Of a stretch of 64,000 bases of DNA, positions 9,626 to 20,321 are shown piece after piece. The stretch comes from Paragyromitra xinjiangensis (Eukaryota > Ascomycota > Pezizomycetes > Pezizales > Discinaceae), in the NCBI GenBank assembly GCA_038503065.1, contig JBCAMK010000002.1, positions 1,736,001 through 1,800,000 on the forward strand, in the 5' to 3' direction. The position numbers and the translations under genes were made by a program. Numbering within the stretch: the stretch's first letter is position 1; each line of letters opens with the position of its first letter. Under the pieces are notes generated by a model. The model was not told the origin of the DNA. It ran no database searches and was given only the letters and a program-made list of their open reading frames with translations.

Positions 9626-10246
9626 TGCGGGGATGTGGTAGGGTTAGGGTTTGATGGTAGATGGGAGGTTAAGAGTGATTTGGTGCTCTATAGATGGTTG
9701 GGTTTGATGGAATGGCATACTTGTGGGGGAATGGTCGTGTGGATGGGTTTTCTGTATATTTAAAATTGGGGCTTGCGGGTGAAATGGCGAATGAAGCTGT
9801 GGTTTTGTTTTACTGATCTTTTTGATTGTTGTATTATAGTGCTGTTTCTGGAATGGTCACGTTTCTTGGGGAAGTTTCCGGAAAGGGAGCTTGGGTGGTA
9901 CTCGTCCGGGTGATAACCGGAAAGGGGATATGTGGATGCAATACATGTATGCTGTGGGTACATTTATGCCGAATATAATTTGTAGCCTGCCTAGATTGGA
10001 GACGAATCAGAGAACAGTGCTCCTGAGTGTCTACTAACGCACCATAGCAACGTATAACTTGAATTGCCCTTACTTCTGCCTACTTAATCCAGCATACGAC
10101 CCAATGACCTCTTACTATGGGCGATGGGCAGCCAAGTGATTATCCGGGGAGCAAGCTCCTTTCACAAACCATAATCCCGTCTAACCTAAACCATAGATTT
10201 GAAATGGTTTGAAATGTAGCCCACAGCCTAGAGGGTTATCCACACC
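9626..10246. other. LSM8 3' region and intergenic
   Basis: No gene seen. A TAGGGTTAGGGTTTGATGG stretch (about 9640) just after the stop resembles two telomere-type units but is too short to call more than incidental. TACATGTA at 9942-9949. Confidence 0.4.
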
Positions 10247-10363
10247 TACTCGTAAATGGCTTACGTTTGTGCACCGGGCTGGGCCCGTGCCCCATACACT
10301 TCCTATGATTTTGTATGGTATGCAGGCCCAGCCCGGTGCACAAACGTCAGTCAGTTACGAGTA
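10247..10363. mobile_element. MITE family 2
   Basis: A 117-bp element whose arms of about 39 bp are inverted copies. The outer 9 bp are TACTCGTAA / TTACGAGTA, and the inner 23 bp (ACGTTTGTGCACCGGGCTGGGCC and complement) are identical. TA at both tips suits a Tc1/mariner-type target. The interior is only about 39 bp and non-coding. Confidence 0.85.
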
Positions 10364-11196
10364 GCGGTATAAGCAAAAAAAGTCCCGATATAGTTGGTTG
10401 GCTGGCTTCACAGGAGTGGCGATTCGTTTTAGGCAAAGCTTTAACTAGCACTCTAGCGCTCTAACTGTAGGCGAGATCTGGTATTCTTCATAAATCCGTG
10501 AGGTTTTTACCAACAGTGGGATCATAACCTCCGTGCCGCCGCGGGGAACTCCTATCTAGAGTCCATCTCCATCTCCTTCAAAGCCTTCTCAATGGCTTTA
10601 CTTAATGATACCAAAATACTCAATCCCCCTCGAATGCACTCTCTAAGAAATTACTTGATGGCTACGTAGCATTTCCAGGTGGGTCTGAGACCTGAGGGAT
10701 TAATGGCTAGCTTATACCGACGGCAACCACCCTAGAGTGCCCTAATAAAAGGTATATAGATACAAGGGAAGATCCTTCGTAATAAACATCACGCTGATCA
10801 TAACACTATTGACTAACGAGCAGGTTAACAAGCATCTGATCGATCTTAAACCCGAAGAATACCGATGACTGCCAGCTACGAATGATTATTAAAGCCAGCT
10901 CCTGGAATCTAGCCTGCCGAAAGCAGTAGAGTACTACTTTGGCTACAACCGCAATGAATCGGCATGGACTGAGTGGCGCAATCGACTTGACGGTCAACTA
11001 CAGCCAACAAGCAGCATGTTAGAACGTGGATATTTCTTGCGGCTTCGGCTTAGGCTAATTCGTTTTTACGGTATCCAGATCTAGGCTTGCATGTACCACT
11101 TGTATTCTCGAAATACCCCGTGGCTTACATGTATCCAAAGAGTGAGCCTTCGAATGGTCAGGTTCCTGTAGCTCTCGCTTTTTCTACCACATTCAG
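10364..11196. other. Intergenic, no gene seen
   Basis: No coding frame with recognisable content. TACATGTA at 11126-11133. It lies between two MITEs of different families. Confidence 0.4.
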
Positions 11197-11665
11197 TAAA
11201 ATGGCGGTCGTTTAGTGACGGGACACACGCGAAAACACACCAAAATCGCACTTTTACACACCATTTGTTCAACCACTCAACACTTGAGATAATTTTCCAT
11301 TTTCAAGGATCAGATAGATTTGCCTCTGGCCTTCTCAAATATATAATTCTTGCTCTAATTGATTGCATTTTACAAGTGCACTGTTCTTGTAACCAGGCTG
11401 AGGTTGGTTGCATCACCAAATCCTCACCAAAATTCAGTAAAAATCGGCTTTTTTGAGGGTTCTCCAGCTTTCATTGATGACCATTCATGAAAAAATGGAA
11501 TTTTGGGGATGGGAAAGCTATTAGGATAAATTCTAGAAGTACTTTGACCTTCCTACAGACTTATGAGACCATTAGAATTTTTCTTCATAATTAAGTAGTT
11601 GACTGAAAAGGTGCTGTTTTGGTGTGTTTTCGCTTGTGTCCCGTCACCAAATGACCGCTATTTTA
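11197..11665. mobile_element. MITE or non-autonomous DNA transposon, family 3
   Basis: A 469-bp element with long terminal inverted repeats of about 55 bp. The left arm begins TAAAATGGCGGTC and continues through GTGACGGGACACA and GAAAACACACCAAAA. The right arm is the inverted copy ending GACCGCTATTTTA. The TA at each tip is compatible with TA duplication. The interior of about 350 bp has no transposase-like frame. It ends 463 bp before the start of the first zinc-finger paralogue. Confidence 0.82.
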
Positions 11666-11807
11666 CTATTAGCTTTAGCTTAGGGCATTCGCAGGTCGTG
11701 CTGCGACCTGCTTCAATATTAGGGTTAGGGCTCTCCTATGGTTACACGCTATATCAGAAAGGGCAGCGAAATTTTCTTGACAGGTCATATTCAGCGCGAT
11801 AAGCATC

Positions 11808-11983
11808 TCAGGCTCGGGCCTGATTTGAATCTCGAGCCTGAGTTAGATTCCGAGCCTGAGTCGAGCCTGCATCTCGAGCCTGACACCGAGCCTGAGTCGA
11901 GCCTGACATCGAGCCTGAGTCGAGCCTGACATCGAGCCTGACATCGAGCCTGAGTCGATCCCCGAGCCTAACACCGAGCCTGA
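11808..11983. repeat. GAGCCTGA minisatellite upstream of zinc-finger paralogue 1
   Basis: About twelve units of CGAGCCTGA separated by 2-6 bases (spacers such as GT, CAT, CAC), giving a period of 11-12 bp. The array opens with a near-palindrome CTCAGGCTCGGGCCTGAT. It ends about 145 bp before the likely start codon. A second array of the same unit and layout lies upstream of paralogue 3. The short motif ATAAGTATCG-AGCTTC follows both arrays. Confidence 0.88.
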
Positions 11984-12127
11984 AACCAAAACAATTGTGC
12001 TTTTATGCCTTGCTCAAGCTTTTGAAGGATAAGTATCGCAGCTTCTCTTTCAGCGAATTTCAGTATTCACACCCCGAAATATCGATTTCCCTACTCCATA
12101 TCATTTGCTCCGTCCTGCTGCAGCCCC

Positions 12128-12935
12128 ATGTACTCTTCAGAACCTGCTGTCATGGATTACCCCGACTGTGGGGAAAGTGTGGGGGACGCTTTTTTTTTTC
12201 TACATCTGAAGTAGTAATTGTTGCGCGCTACCATAGGCTATGGCAGTATATTCCTCAGCCTGATGGATACCAAGACCAGTTCAATAGTGTACCCCAAAGT
12301 CATGGGTCGCTTATAAACTGGAATCAACCCGTTTCTAGTCCAGAAGAACACCAATCACTGTATCCCAATAACGTCTGCCAAAACGTATATGCATGGCCAT
12401 ACGTCACCGAGCCCCAGGGAACAGCTATTAACGCCTCCCAGGCGGGGTTTAATGGAGAATTAGAATCCACTGGCCTACCTCTCGATATCCCAACTATTCC
12501 TAGCAATGCCGCCTATGTAAGTGGCAGCCGACCGGGACAAGAACTCCGTTGTAGCAATAGTTGTCGTGGCGTCTTTTTGTATGTATCCGTCCTGTTAAAC
12601 CTGCGCCTGAGTTAACATTTCTTAGCGGCCTGCACAAATGCTCTCATCGCGGAAGATCATTAACGATTTCCTGCCAGGGCAATGACAGAAATTGTTCGTC
12701 CCAGTTCTCGAAGAGAAATGACTTCAATCGTCACTACAATACAACCCACCGCGACGCTAGGGCTGGGGTACCTACGAAAAAGCTGCTTGATTGCCCTTTT
12801 GCTAATTGCGACCGCGTGGGGGAGAACGGATTTAAGCGGAAGGATAATCTAACGCAGCATAAGCGGAATGTTCATGGTGAGAAGATCGAGAAGAATCCTA
12901 TTAGATTTGGGCGTGACGATACTACATGTATGTAG
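12128..12935 (+). CDS. C2H2 zinc-finger protein, paralogue 1 of 4
   Basis: Proposed exons 12128-12176, 12215-12578 and 12626-12935 (723 nt, 240 residues). The second intron (47 nt, GTATGT donor, TTAG acceptor) is well supported, because the join gives RGVFFGLHKC exactly as in the paralogues. The first intron would be 38 nt with a GTGTGG donor; it is accepted because phase fits and paralogue 3 has a matching intron, but is less sure. The C-terminal module has C-x3-C, H-K-C and C-x10-C, then finger 1 C-x6-C-x12-H-x4-H and finger 2 C-x4-C-x16-H-x4-H (GFKRKDNLTQHKRNVH). The N-terminal half has about one copy of the family's repeat (around NAYxxYVTEPQGTAIN). Probably a nuclear nucleic-acid-binding protein; targets unknown. 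Confidence 0.72.
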
Positions 12936-13740
12936 AGGATATCATTCCTTCAATGTCGCTCATCTTTTTTGTCCTAAACCTTATTTAGCTTAGTTGAACA
13001 TTCTTTTGGCTTTTCCTGTCTTATAATGTCCTGTGGCCCTTTCGTCTTATGATTTAAGAGTTAACGAGAAAAAAATCTCGGGATGTAGGTGATTGGGCCA
13101 AGGGTTACTCTTTACTCACACTCTCTTTTGAAGTATCTTTTGTGTTTTAACTTATCCTGCCCCTTCAATGGTCTTACCTTAAGATAAATTATTTCAGGAA
13201 TATTATATTCCTCATTTAGTATCTATTTCTTCTACAGAAACCGTAAATCTATTGCTACAGTCCCCAAGAAATCAAAACAGCTTTCATGTTAAATGTTCCT
13301 TTTAGAGCCACGAATTATCACTCACAGTTACCTCTGGTTTAATTCGATCATAAGCACTATAGCTCACAATTGGTGGTTCCGTAGAAACTTATTCTCCGAA
13401 CATCTACAAGTCTGTCGTACAAAAAAAGCTCAATCTATCCCTATAAAACTATATCCCTTTCCAACAAAGTTCCCCACTTCCTGTTAGGGGTATAATAACA
13501 GCCTTGTTTGCACATTGCGAACCTGTGGCCGCCAAAACCATTTTTCTGCTAACTTGATTGCACATTGCGAACCTCCCATGCATTACAAAACGGATCGTTT
13601 TCGCTCGATCTCAGAAAGATTTCGTGGTCAAGCAACACATACAATAAGACTTACCCTCTACGACATGATATGCTCTCATCCGCTTCCCTCGCACACCGTC
13701 ATGCAGGATGGGCCAGCCAATGGGCGCCCTCATCAGTAAA
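12936..13740. other. 3' region of paralogue 1 and AT-rich intergenic
   Basis: T-rich 3' flank with no coding frame. The motif GCACATTGCGAACCT occurs twice in direct orientation (about 13511 and 13560). TACATGTA overlaps the end of the gene at 12923-12930. Confidence 0.45.
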
Positions 13741-15480
13741 AATTGATAAAGCCGCCCCGGCCGCCTGGAGGTCAGAGCGGTCGGGTGGAATGTTACCCTT
13801 CTGTTAGGTTGCTACAGCACCTCGGCGCGCCCGGGAGGCATGGTTTCTAGACCTTTGACCGCCCGGAGGAGGTCGTTTCCTTCTGTAGCAAGTGGTGTAG
13901 TGGGCTGCTTCTGGGCGTGGGTGGTCCCTCGCTGCCGCAGAATTTTGGCAGCTGTTCGCCCTGTAGAATGGATTTGCACAGTATGCTTGTAGGGCCTAGA
14001 ATATTCGAGAATCACTTGTATGGAACCATATTACCGACAATTGCTTTATTCTATGTATCTATCTATATATCTATGTACAAATATCGAGGGCGCAGCTAAA
14101 CTAGCTTCATGAAATGCAGAATGGATCGACGATCTCGCCGTAGAAAGGCAGCAAATAATTGACCATATGGCGCAGGCAGAAGTTTCAGCAGTCGAATTGA
14201 CCTATTGGCGCAGACAGGAAGTTCAGGCAAATGAATCGACCATATAAGCTTGAGGAATGAGTGAGCCGTTGAAGCTGCAGCAGCTGAATCGACCTATTGG
14301 CGCAGGCTCAGGCTCAGGCTTATAAGACAATTGACCTATTACGCGCCAGCTCAGTGTAAGTCGATCAGAATATATATGGCGGAGGCGGCGAAGTGTTTCG
14401 TGCAATGACCGACCTATTACGTAGTTACAGGCTCAGGCTTAGCAAAGAATAGACCATATATACGCAGTTAATGTGTTTCAGCAGCGAATCAACCTATTGG
14501 CGCAGGCGCAGTGTTTCGTGTTTAATCGACCATATGGCTATTTATAGAAGTGGATAAGCTGCCTGCAAGAATAATCGACCTATTGGCGCAGGCTCAAATC
14601 AGGCAGACTATACGACCATATGGCGGAGGCGGCTCAGCAGCGACTGACCATATGGCATCGGCAGCTCCAGAATAGACCATGCGGCGGAGGCGGCGAAGCT
14701 CAGTAATGGAGGCTGCTGCAGCGAAATAATTGATCAATTGACTGAGCGCAATAATCGACCATGTGGAGGCGAGGAAGTTCGGGCAGCAGATCGACGACCT
14801 CCGTGAGGCGGCGGAAGCTCAAAGCAATCGTTTACGGTTTGTACCGCTAGACGAAGCAAAGCAGCCAACGTGGAGGCGGAGGATAAGCTGAAGCAAGCGG
14901 ATCAAAGTCGAGTCTGTGAGACATATCACATTAATCATATAAACTAAAGCGAGACGTTACTTAGAGCAAGCTTCTTTTCAGAAAGTGTGATTTCTAAGAT
15001 TTAAATTTAAAAGTCACGATGTTAAGAAAGTACTACAGACAAATGAGGGAATTGTAGGAATAGGGGGAAGCAATAGTAGGAAGGACGGAGGGAATAGTGA
15101 CATCAAAGAAAAAGATATTTGTCTTCGTGCACCTTCAGTACATGGCCTTCCTAAGACTCCTGAAGACTCTGAGACAAAATCTCACCCAAGACAAAAAATA
15201 TGTTCCCGGATTTGGCTGAACGATAACATATCAAAAGTGAAAAATTGTCTTCCAGTCCTTCAGATGCAACATGGGCCTTCTAAGCATCACTGGCGCTCAA
15301 GACATAATCTCACCCAAGACAATTACTTTTTTTCGATTGATTGAGCGTGAGATTAATGTCTTACAGGCTGTGCGCGGCCGACGACTACGACTTGGCGACT
15401 ACAAAGTGATGACTAAGCGACCACAGAGTGATGACTAAGCGACCACCAGATTTTTGAAAATCGCTAAGTCGCATCGAAGA
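13741..15480. repeat. Decayed tandem duplication, copy A (about 1.74 kb)
   Basis: First of two head-to-tail copies. Shared blocks in the same order in copy B include GGAATGTTACCCTTCT, TTAGGTTGCT-CAGCA, CATGGTTTCTAGACCTTTGA, CCTGTAGAATGGATTTG, CAGTATGCTTGTAGGGCCT, and TACAAATATCGAG followed by CTAAACTAGCTTC. Then comes the minisatellite block, then AAAAGTCACGATGT and AGTAGGAAGGACG. The offset between matching blocks is about 1740 bp. Divergence is substantial, with many small indels, so the duplication is old. Confidence 0.82.
14156..14890. repeat. Degenerate ATCGACCATATGGCGCAG minisatellite, copy A
   Basis: Around twenty loosely spaced units of (A)ATCGACC(ATA or TAT)TGGCGCAGGC, often followed by TCAGGCTCAGG. 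Read in the plus sense the consensus would code for a repeating Ile-Asp-His-Met-Ala-Gln/Glu-Ala pattern of helical character, but the frame is broken repeatedly here. This looks like the corpse of a repeat-protein or coiled-coil gene. Confidence 0.75.
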
Positions 15481-17250
15481 AAAATCGATAGCTCTTCCGC
15501 CGCCCTTGAGGTTCGCATGTCGGGCGGAATGTTACCCTTCTCTGTTAGGTTGCTGCAGCATCTCGGCGCGCCCTGGAGGCATGGTTTCTAGACCTTTGAC
15601 CGCCTTGCGAGGTCGTTTTCCTCCTGTAAGAAGTTTCTAGAAGAGGCTTTCTGACGCGCAATGTCCCTCGCTGTCACAGATTTTAAAGCAGCAATCGCTC
15701 CTGTAGAATGGATTTGTACAGTATGCTTGTAGGGCCTGGCAGTGGAATATTCTAATCACTTGTAATAACCAATATCATTGACAATCGCTTTATTCTACGA
15801 TCTATCTATATATCTATCTCTATATCTACGTACAAATATCGAGTGCCACACCTAAACTAGCTTCTGTTAAGCTGCAGCAGCGAAGTCGATTTACCTGCCG
15901 AGCAGGCAAAGAATTGACCTATTGGCGCAGGCCGCTCGTGCAGCGGAAGTTTCGCGCAATAATCGACCTATTGGCGCAGGCTCAGGCCAGCTCAGGCAGC
16001 TGACCGACCTATTCGCAGGCTCAGCTCAGGCTCAGGCAGCGAATTGACCATATGGCGGAAGCGAGTGAAGCGGCGGAAGCTCAGCGGCGGATCGACCATG
16101 TGGCGAGGCGCGAAGCTCGCGCAATGGATCGACCATATGGCGCAGGCCAGCCAGGCAAATGACGACCTATTGGCGCAGGCGCAGGCTCAGGCTCAGGCTC
16201 AGGCACAGGCAGCGGATCAACCATATGGCGCAGGCAGCGAATCGATCAATTGGCTGAGGCAGCGGAAGCTCAGGCAGCGAATCGACCTATTGGCGCAGGC
16301 GCAAGCTCAGGCTCAGTGCGACGACCTATTGACCCACGCAGCGCAGGCTCAGGCAAGCGGATCGACCATATGGCGCAGGCAGTAATCGATCAATTGGCTG
16401 AGGCAGCAGCTCAGCAGCGATCGACCTATTGGCAGCAGGCGCAGGCTCAGGCTCAGGCCAGGCAGCGAATTGACCATATGGCGAAGTCGTGCAATGAATT
16501 GACCATGTGGAGGCGGATAAGCGAAGCCTGCAGCAAGATCGACCATATGGCTAGACGGCGAAGCCTGCAGCTGGATCGACCATGGCGGAGGCAGCGGAAG
16601 CTCAGGCAGAATTGACCATATGCGGATGAGGCGATAGCTCGTGAATGATCGACGACCTCCGGTGAGCGGCGAAATGAAGTTTCGTGTGCAAGCTGGATCG
16701 ACCATATGGCGGAGGCTGCAGAGGCAGAGTGGCAGCGAATCGGATCGCCTAATTGAGCTGCCTCCCGAGCTCGCTTTAAAGAACGAAGAGGCAGCCGACG
16801 GAGGCAGAGGAAGCCTTCAAGAATGAATCTGTCGAACATCTGTGAAGATATTACGGGGAGTCATATAACCAAGAAGACGTTACCTTTAGCTTTCAGTTAT
16901 AGCTCGCGCTTCGAAAGCCTAAAAGTCACGATGTCCAGACAAATGGGCTGAGAATCTGCGGTGAGGAATAGTAAGAATAGTAGGAAGGACGAGCTTAACA
17001 GTGGTGAGTGAGATTGGTGCTTACTGTGTTTGCTTTGGCGACGACTCAAACACGACTTTACGATCACAAAGCGACGACTGTCGACCTCTGCATTTTTGAA
17101 ATCGCTGCCAGTGCTCTAAGAGACGAAGTTGAATTTTGCTAAGTCCCGAAGTTTGCGACTTAAGAAATTCGATCGAAAATTTGCTAAGACTCAGCTGCCG
17201 CCCAGTCACGCCGGACGGCAGGAGGTCGCCTGAGTCACTGCAGGCAGCAA
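15481..17250. repeat. Decayed tandem duplication, copy B
   Basis: Second copy of the unit described at 13741. A further, shorter remnant of its opening motif (GGTCGGGCGGAAT) appears at about 17303, suggesting a truncated third copy or a repeat junction. No intact gene spans the copy. Confidence 0.8.
15905..16740. repeat. Degenerate ATCGACCATATGGCGCAG minisatellite, copy B
   Basis: Denser and better preserved than copy A. It includes a (CAGGCT)n run near 16177-16208 that reads as Gln-Ala repeats. Two plus-strand frames (16044-16385 and 16250-16615) are open through parts of it but in different registers, so neither is a complete gene. The 3' end (about 16745-16826) reads ELPPELALKNEEAADGG and then a stop, possibly the old C-terminus. 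Confidence 0.72.
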
Positions 17251-18594
17251 GTTTCGGCGACAGTGGAGCAGCAGGCACTCATGTCACCCAGGCGCTGTCA
17301 AAGGTCGGGCGGAATATGTACCTATTGGGCGGAATTTTTTTTTTACTGATGCTCCATAAGACACAGTTTCCTGCCTCTTCCTCACACTTTATCTCCTGAA
17401 TGCTAGTTTTCCATCTCATCCCCATATGAAAAACTAGAGGATCCATCAGGCTCATACGGAGGGAACTTGTTCCCGTTCTTTTCATATTCTCGTCGCTTTT
17501 TGGGTCGTATATACCCCTTTCGCGAGAACTACTTTTACCCCGCTTTGCGGTTCCACTTTTTCGTGTCAAAACCTCGCACTCCTCCATACCATCACATATT
17601 ATTCAATATACTTTACGGAAATAACTCCATCCTCTTACAACCCAACCTTCGACGATTGTTTTCCGAATCCTACTTCCACTATCGGCCGAAGACACGCTGA
17701 AGTGTTGCCGCCCAACGCTTCTGCGAAAAGATTCCGATACCGATTTGTAACAACTCCGATAGTCCACCCCACTACCGGCTAGAGATTCTCACTGGCTCTT
17801 CGTAGAGTCCATCAGTTGAGGACTGGGTGTAAGGAAGGGCTCTACATACGCACTGCAGTAGAAAAACCCTTGTCAGTTGTGGAGGGTTGGGTTGCGAGAG
17901 GGGAAGAGGGAAATAAGTAAGAAGTATTGTTTAATGTGTTTCATATTTTGTTTGGTAGTTTGGAAGAACGAAACTACCCACCAGCGAGGTGGTGTCGCGT
18001 GTGGATGTGTTGTTTTTGGGTGCGGTTTGTTTTTTGTTTTTTGTTTTTTGTGTGGGCGAAGCGAAAGAAGGGTCGGGCGGAAAACACGTTATATGATGGC
18101 CCTGAAAAGCCGAAAGGGTTCTGTTGCTACCGTGTTTTTTGCGGGCTTCAGGATTCAGTATAGTGTGGATGGGGATTTGTTCCCGAGTTTATTATTCGTG
18201 AACATCAGTACTTGTACTGTTGTTTTTATATTTTTATATTTATTGGCTGGGGTTTCTCATGCCGTAGGATGAATACCCATAAAGGGTCCTATCCTTTTGT
18301 AGCTAGAATTCTAGTTATAATAAAATCATTATTAAAAAAAAAAATGATATGCTCTGCAAACATAACCCCGCATGCACGTGCGGGAGAAATGGTGGCTGAT
18401 GGTCAACCATCGAACCTGAGACATGAAAGGCTCCCAAATCCTCTATCCCGGTAAATTCCTTTCGATGTTTCTTCTCTATCAGATCTAGCCGTGTGCGAAC
18501 CTTCTTTGCCTACTATTGCGGCTGAGTGCCTCGACCACTGAGGAAAAGCCACTTGGCCACTTAGCCACTTAAGCCACCTAAGTCTACTCATGTT
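17251..18594. other. Intergenic, no gene seen
   Basis: Mixed T-rich and GT-rich sequence. Open frames at 17467-17700, 17877-18272 and 17927-18163 are hydrophobic low-complexity readings that overlap each other; no start context, intron signals or domain support them. Confidence 0.45.
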
Positions 18595-18696
18595 GCCAGA
18601 ATTAATGTCGGTCACGGGCTGACTAATGGGCGGAGGATTCGGTTTTGATTGGTCAATACCGTCATGTGACTGACATTAATTCTGGCAACATGAGTA
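18595..18696. mobile_element. MITE family 4, directly upstream of paralogue 2
   Basis: A 102-bp element. The arms of about 31 bp start TACTCATGTTGCCAGAATTA and end in the inverted copy TAATTCTGGCAACATGAGTA, with one mismatch at the GTCGGTCAC/GTGACTGAC part. TA is present at each tip. The 40-bp centre is non-coding. Confidence 0.88.
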
Positions 18697-18945
18697 CATA
18701 CAGTCAAAACTAGGTGTTAGGATCATCCCGGCAACCACCACTCCCAGGATCGACGATTGCTCAATACACCATACTCCATTCCTTATCACTTTCCTACACT
18801 ATAGTTTTATTCTTCCCTCGTATCTATACCGAGGGGTGGCAGCTTCTTATATAGGAGCTAGTCTTGTGTTCAGCCCCATACTCCACAACTTGCGTCGTAC
18901 TGTAGATTTTATATAGAAGTTTACTTTATTACAAGGCTGAACTAA

Positions 18946-20321
18946 TTTTTGCCAAGGAACCTGCACCAGTCATCCCTTCCGATTAGCAACCAACCACTGT
19001 CCCTGCAGATTCTGGATCAAAGTGGATCTCAGCACCGCGAACCTTGGGCGACATTCCCACTCAGCTCAACTACAGAAACACTACAGCATATAGGTCACGG
19101 ATACACTGACAACAATTACCCAAGCCGGCAATTTTTTGTGCCCAAGTCGCAATCCTTGGACCAATATCCCAGCTCATATATGCCCTTCCCTGAACCCCTC
19201 TCTGAACCCCTCTCTGCTAGAAGTCAGCAATCTGCCTTTGCTTTCGAACAAAGCTATTCTTTCAGTATCGATAGCTCTTGCCCAGACAAATTTGCCGAGT
19301 CATTTTTCGCTGGTACTGAACATCAAGAAAATATCGTTAATGGCAATAGCCACCAAGAGGAATCTAGCGGATTATTTCCTATTCCAGAGTCGTTTGTCCC
19401 TCTCGGGCCTTTTTCAGCTGAGAGTCAAAAAACCACCTTCGGTTTCGAACAAAGTTCTTCACTGCACCTCGGCAGCCTTAATCCAAACGCACCTGCAGGG
19501 CCATGTTTCGCTAGTCCCGAGAACCAAGAAAATACAGTTAGTGGTAACAGCTATCAAGAGCAACCAAACAGAGGATCTTCTGTAATAAGATCGCAATTCG
19601 TAGATCCTGGGCCGTCTGCACCTTATTGGGGACCTTTTCTGCCTGAAAACCCGCAGCCTATCTTCGGCCTAGAGCAAGAACAAAGCCAATACCCATACAC
19701 CAATTATACCAATAACGTCTTAGCTATCCCCCCATGGCCACCTTTCACTGCGCACCAAGGGAGTGCCACAAATGGCGAATTCCTCAAAGACGAGTCCAGC
19801 AACACATCTGAACCAATCAATCCACAACCCTTGAATGATCCTTCACGATCTAGCGTCCTACAAACCCCTGAAAACGCCACCCACGGGAATAGAAGCACGT
19901 CAAGTCAAAAATTTCGATGTAATAAGTGCCTTAGACCTCTCGCGTGAGTATCCCAGATCTCAACAGCCTCCATCTCATAGTCTAACCAATACCATTTCAT
20001 ACCAGCGGCCCACACAAATGTTCGTACCAAGGGAGAACCTTAACAATCCGGTGCCATGGTAACGATGATAAGTGCCTGCGAGAATTCACCAAGAGAAGCG
20101 ACTTTGATCGCCACTGGAATAATGCTCACGTCGATGGAGAATTGTTCAAGTGCCCGGTTCCTGGTTGCAGCCGTGGAGTGAGGGGATTTAAGCGCAAAGA
20201 TAACCTCACGCAACATAGGCGCCTTTCCCATGGAGAAATCATCGTGAAGAATCGTGTCAGGTACGGCGGTGGTAATGCTAAGAGTTCTAGATCCGCTGAG
20301 GTTGAATCTGTGGAAGGATGA
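18946..20321 (+). CDS. C2H2 zinc-finger protein, paralogue 2 of 4 (start codon uncertain)
   Basis: Exon 18946-19943 joins 20006-20321 across a 62-nt intron (GTGAGT donor, CTAAC branch, CCAG acceptor) at the family's shared site, giving RPLAGPHKC. The open frame begins after a stop at 18943, but the first in-frame ATG is at 19180 (359 residues from there). An upstream exon is likely because the sequence before 19180 still aligns with paralogue 3 (SNQPL / SNQAI). The C-terminus has C-x2-C, H-K-C, finger 1 C-x6-C-x12-H-x4-H and finger 2 C-x4-C-x15-H-x4-H, one residue shorter than its paralogues. The N-terminus has at least three diverged 65-75-residue repeats marked by F-x-F/L-E-Q and H/N-Q-E-N-x-V-x-G-N-S. 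No ATG occurs between the MITE and 19180, so it could be a damaged copy. Confidence 0.68.

Noticed and set aside
16044..16615. Gln-Ala/Ile-Asp repeat frames as an intact gene
   Set aside because: The repeat changes register several times, stops interrupt both ends, and the tandem copy is equally broken.
17877..18272. 131-codon hydrophobic plus-strand frame
   Set aside because: Low-complexity GT-rich DNA read as Phe/Val/Cys; a second overlapping frame looks just as good.
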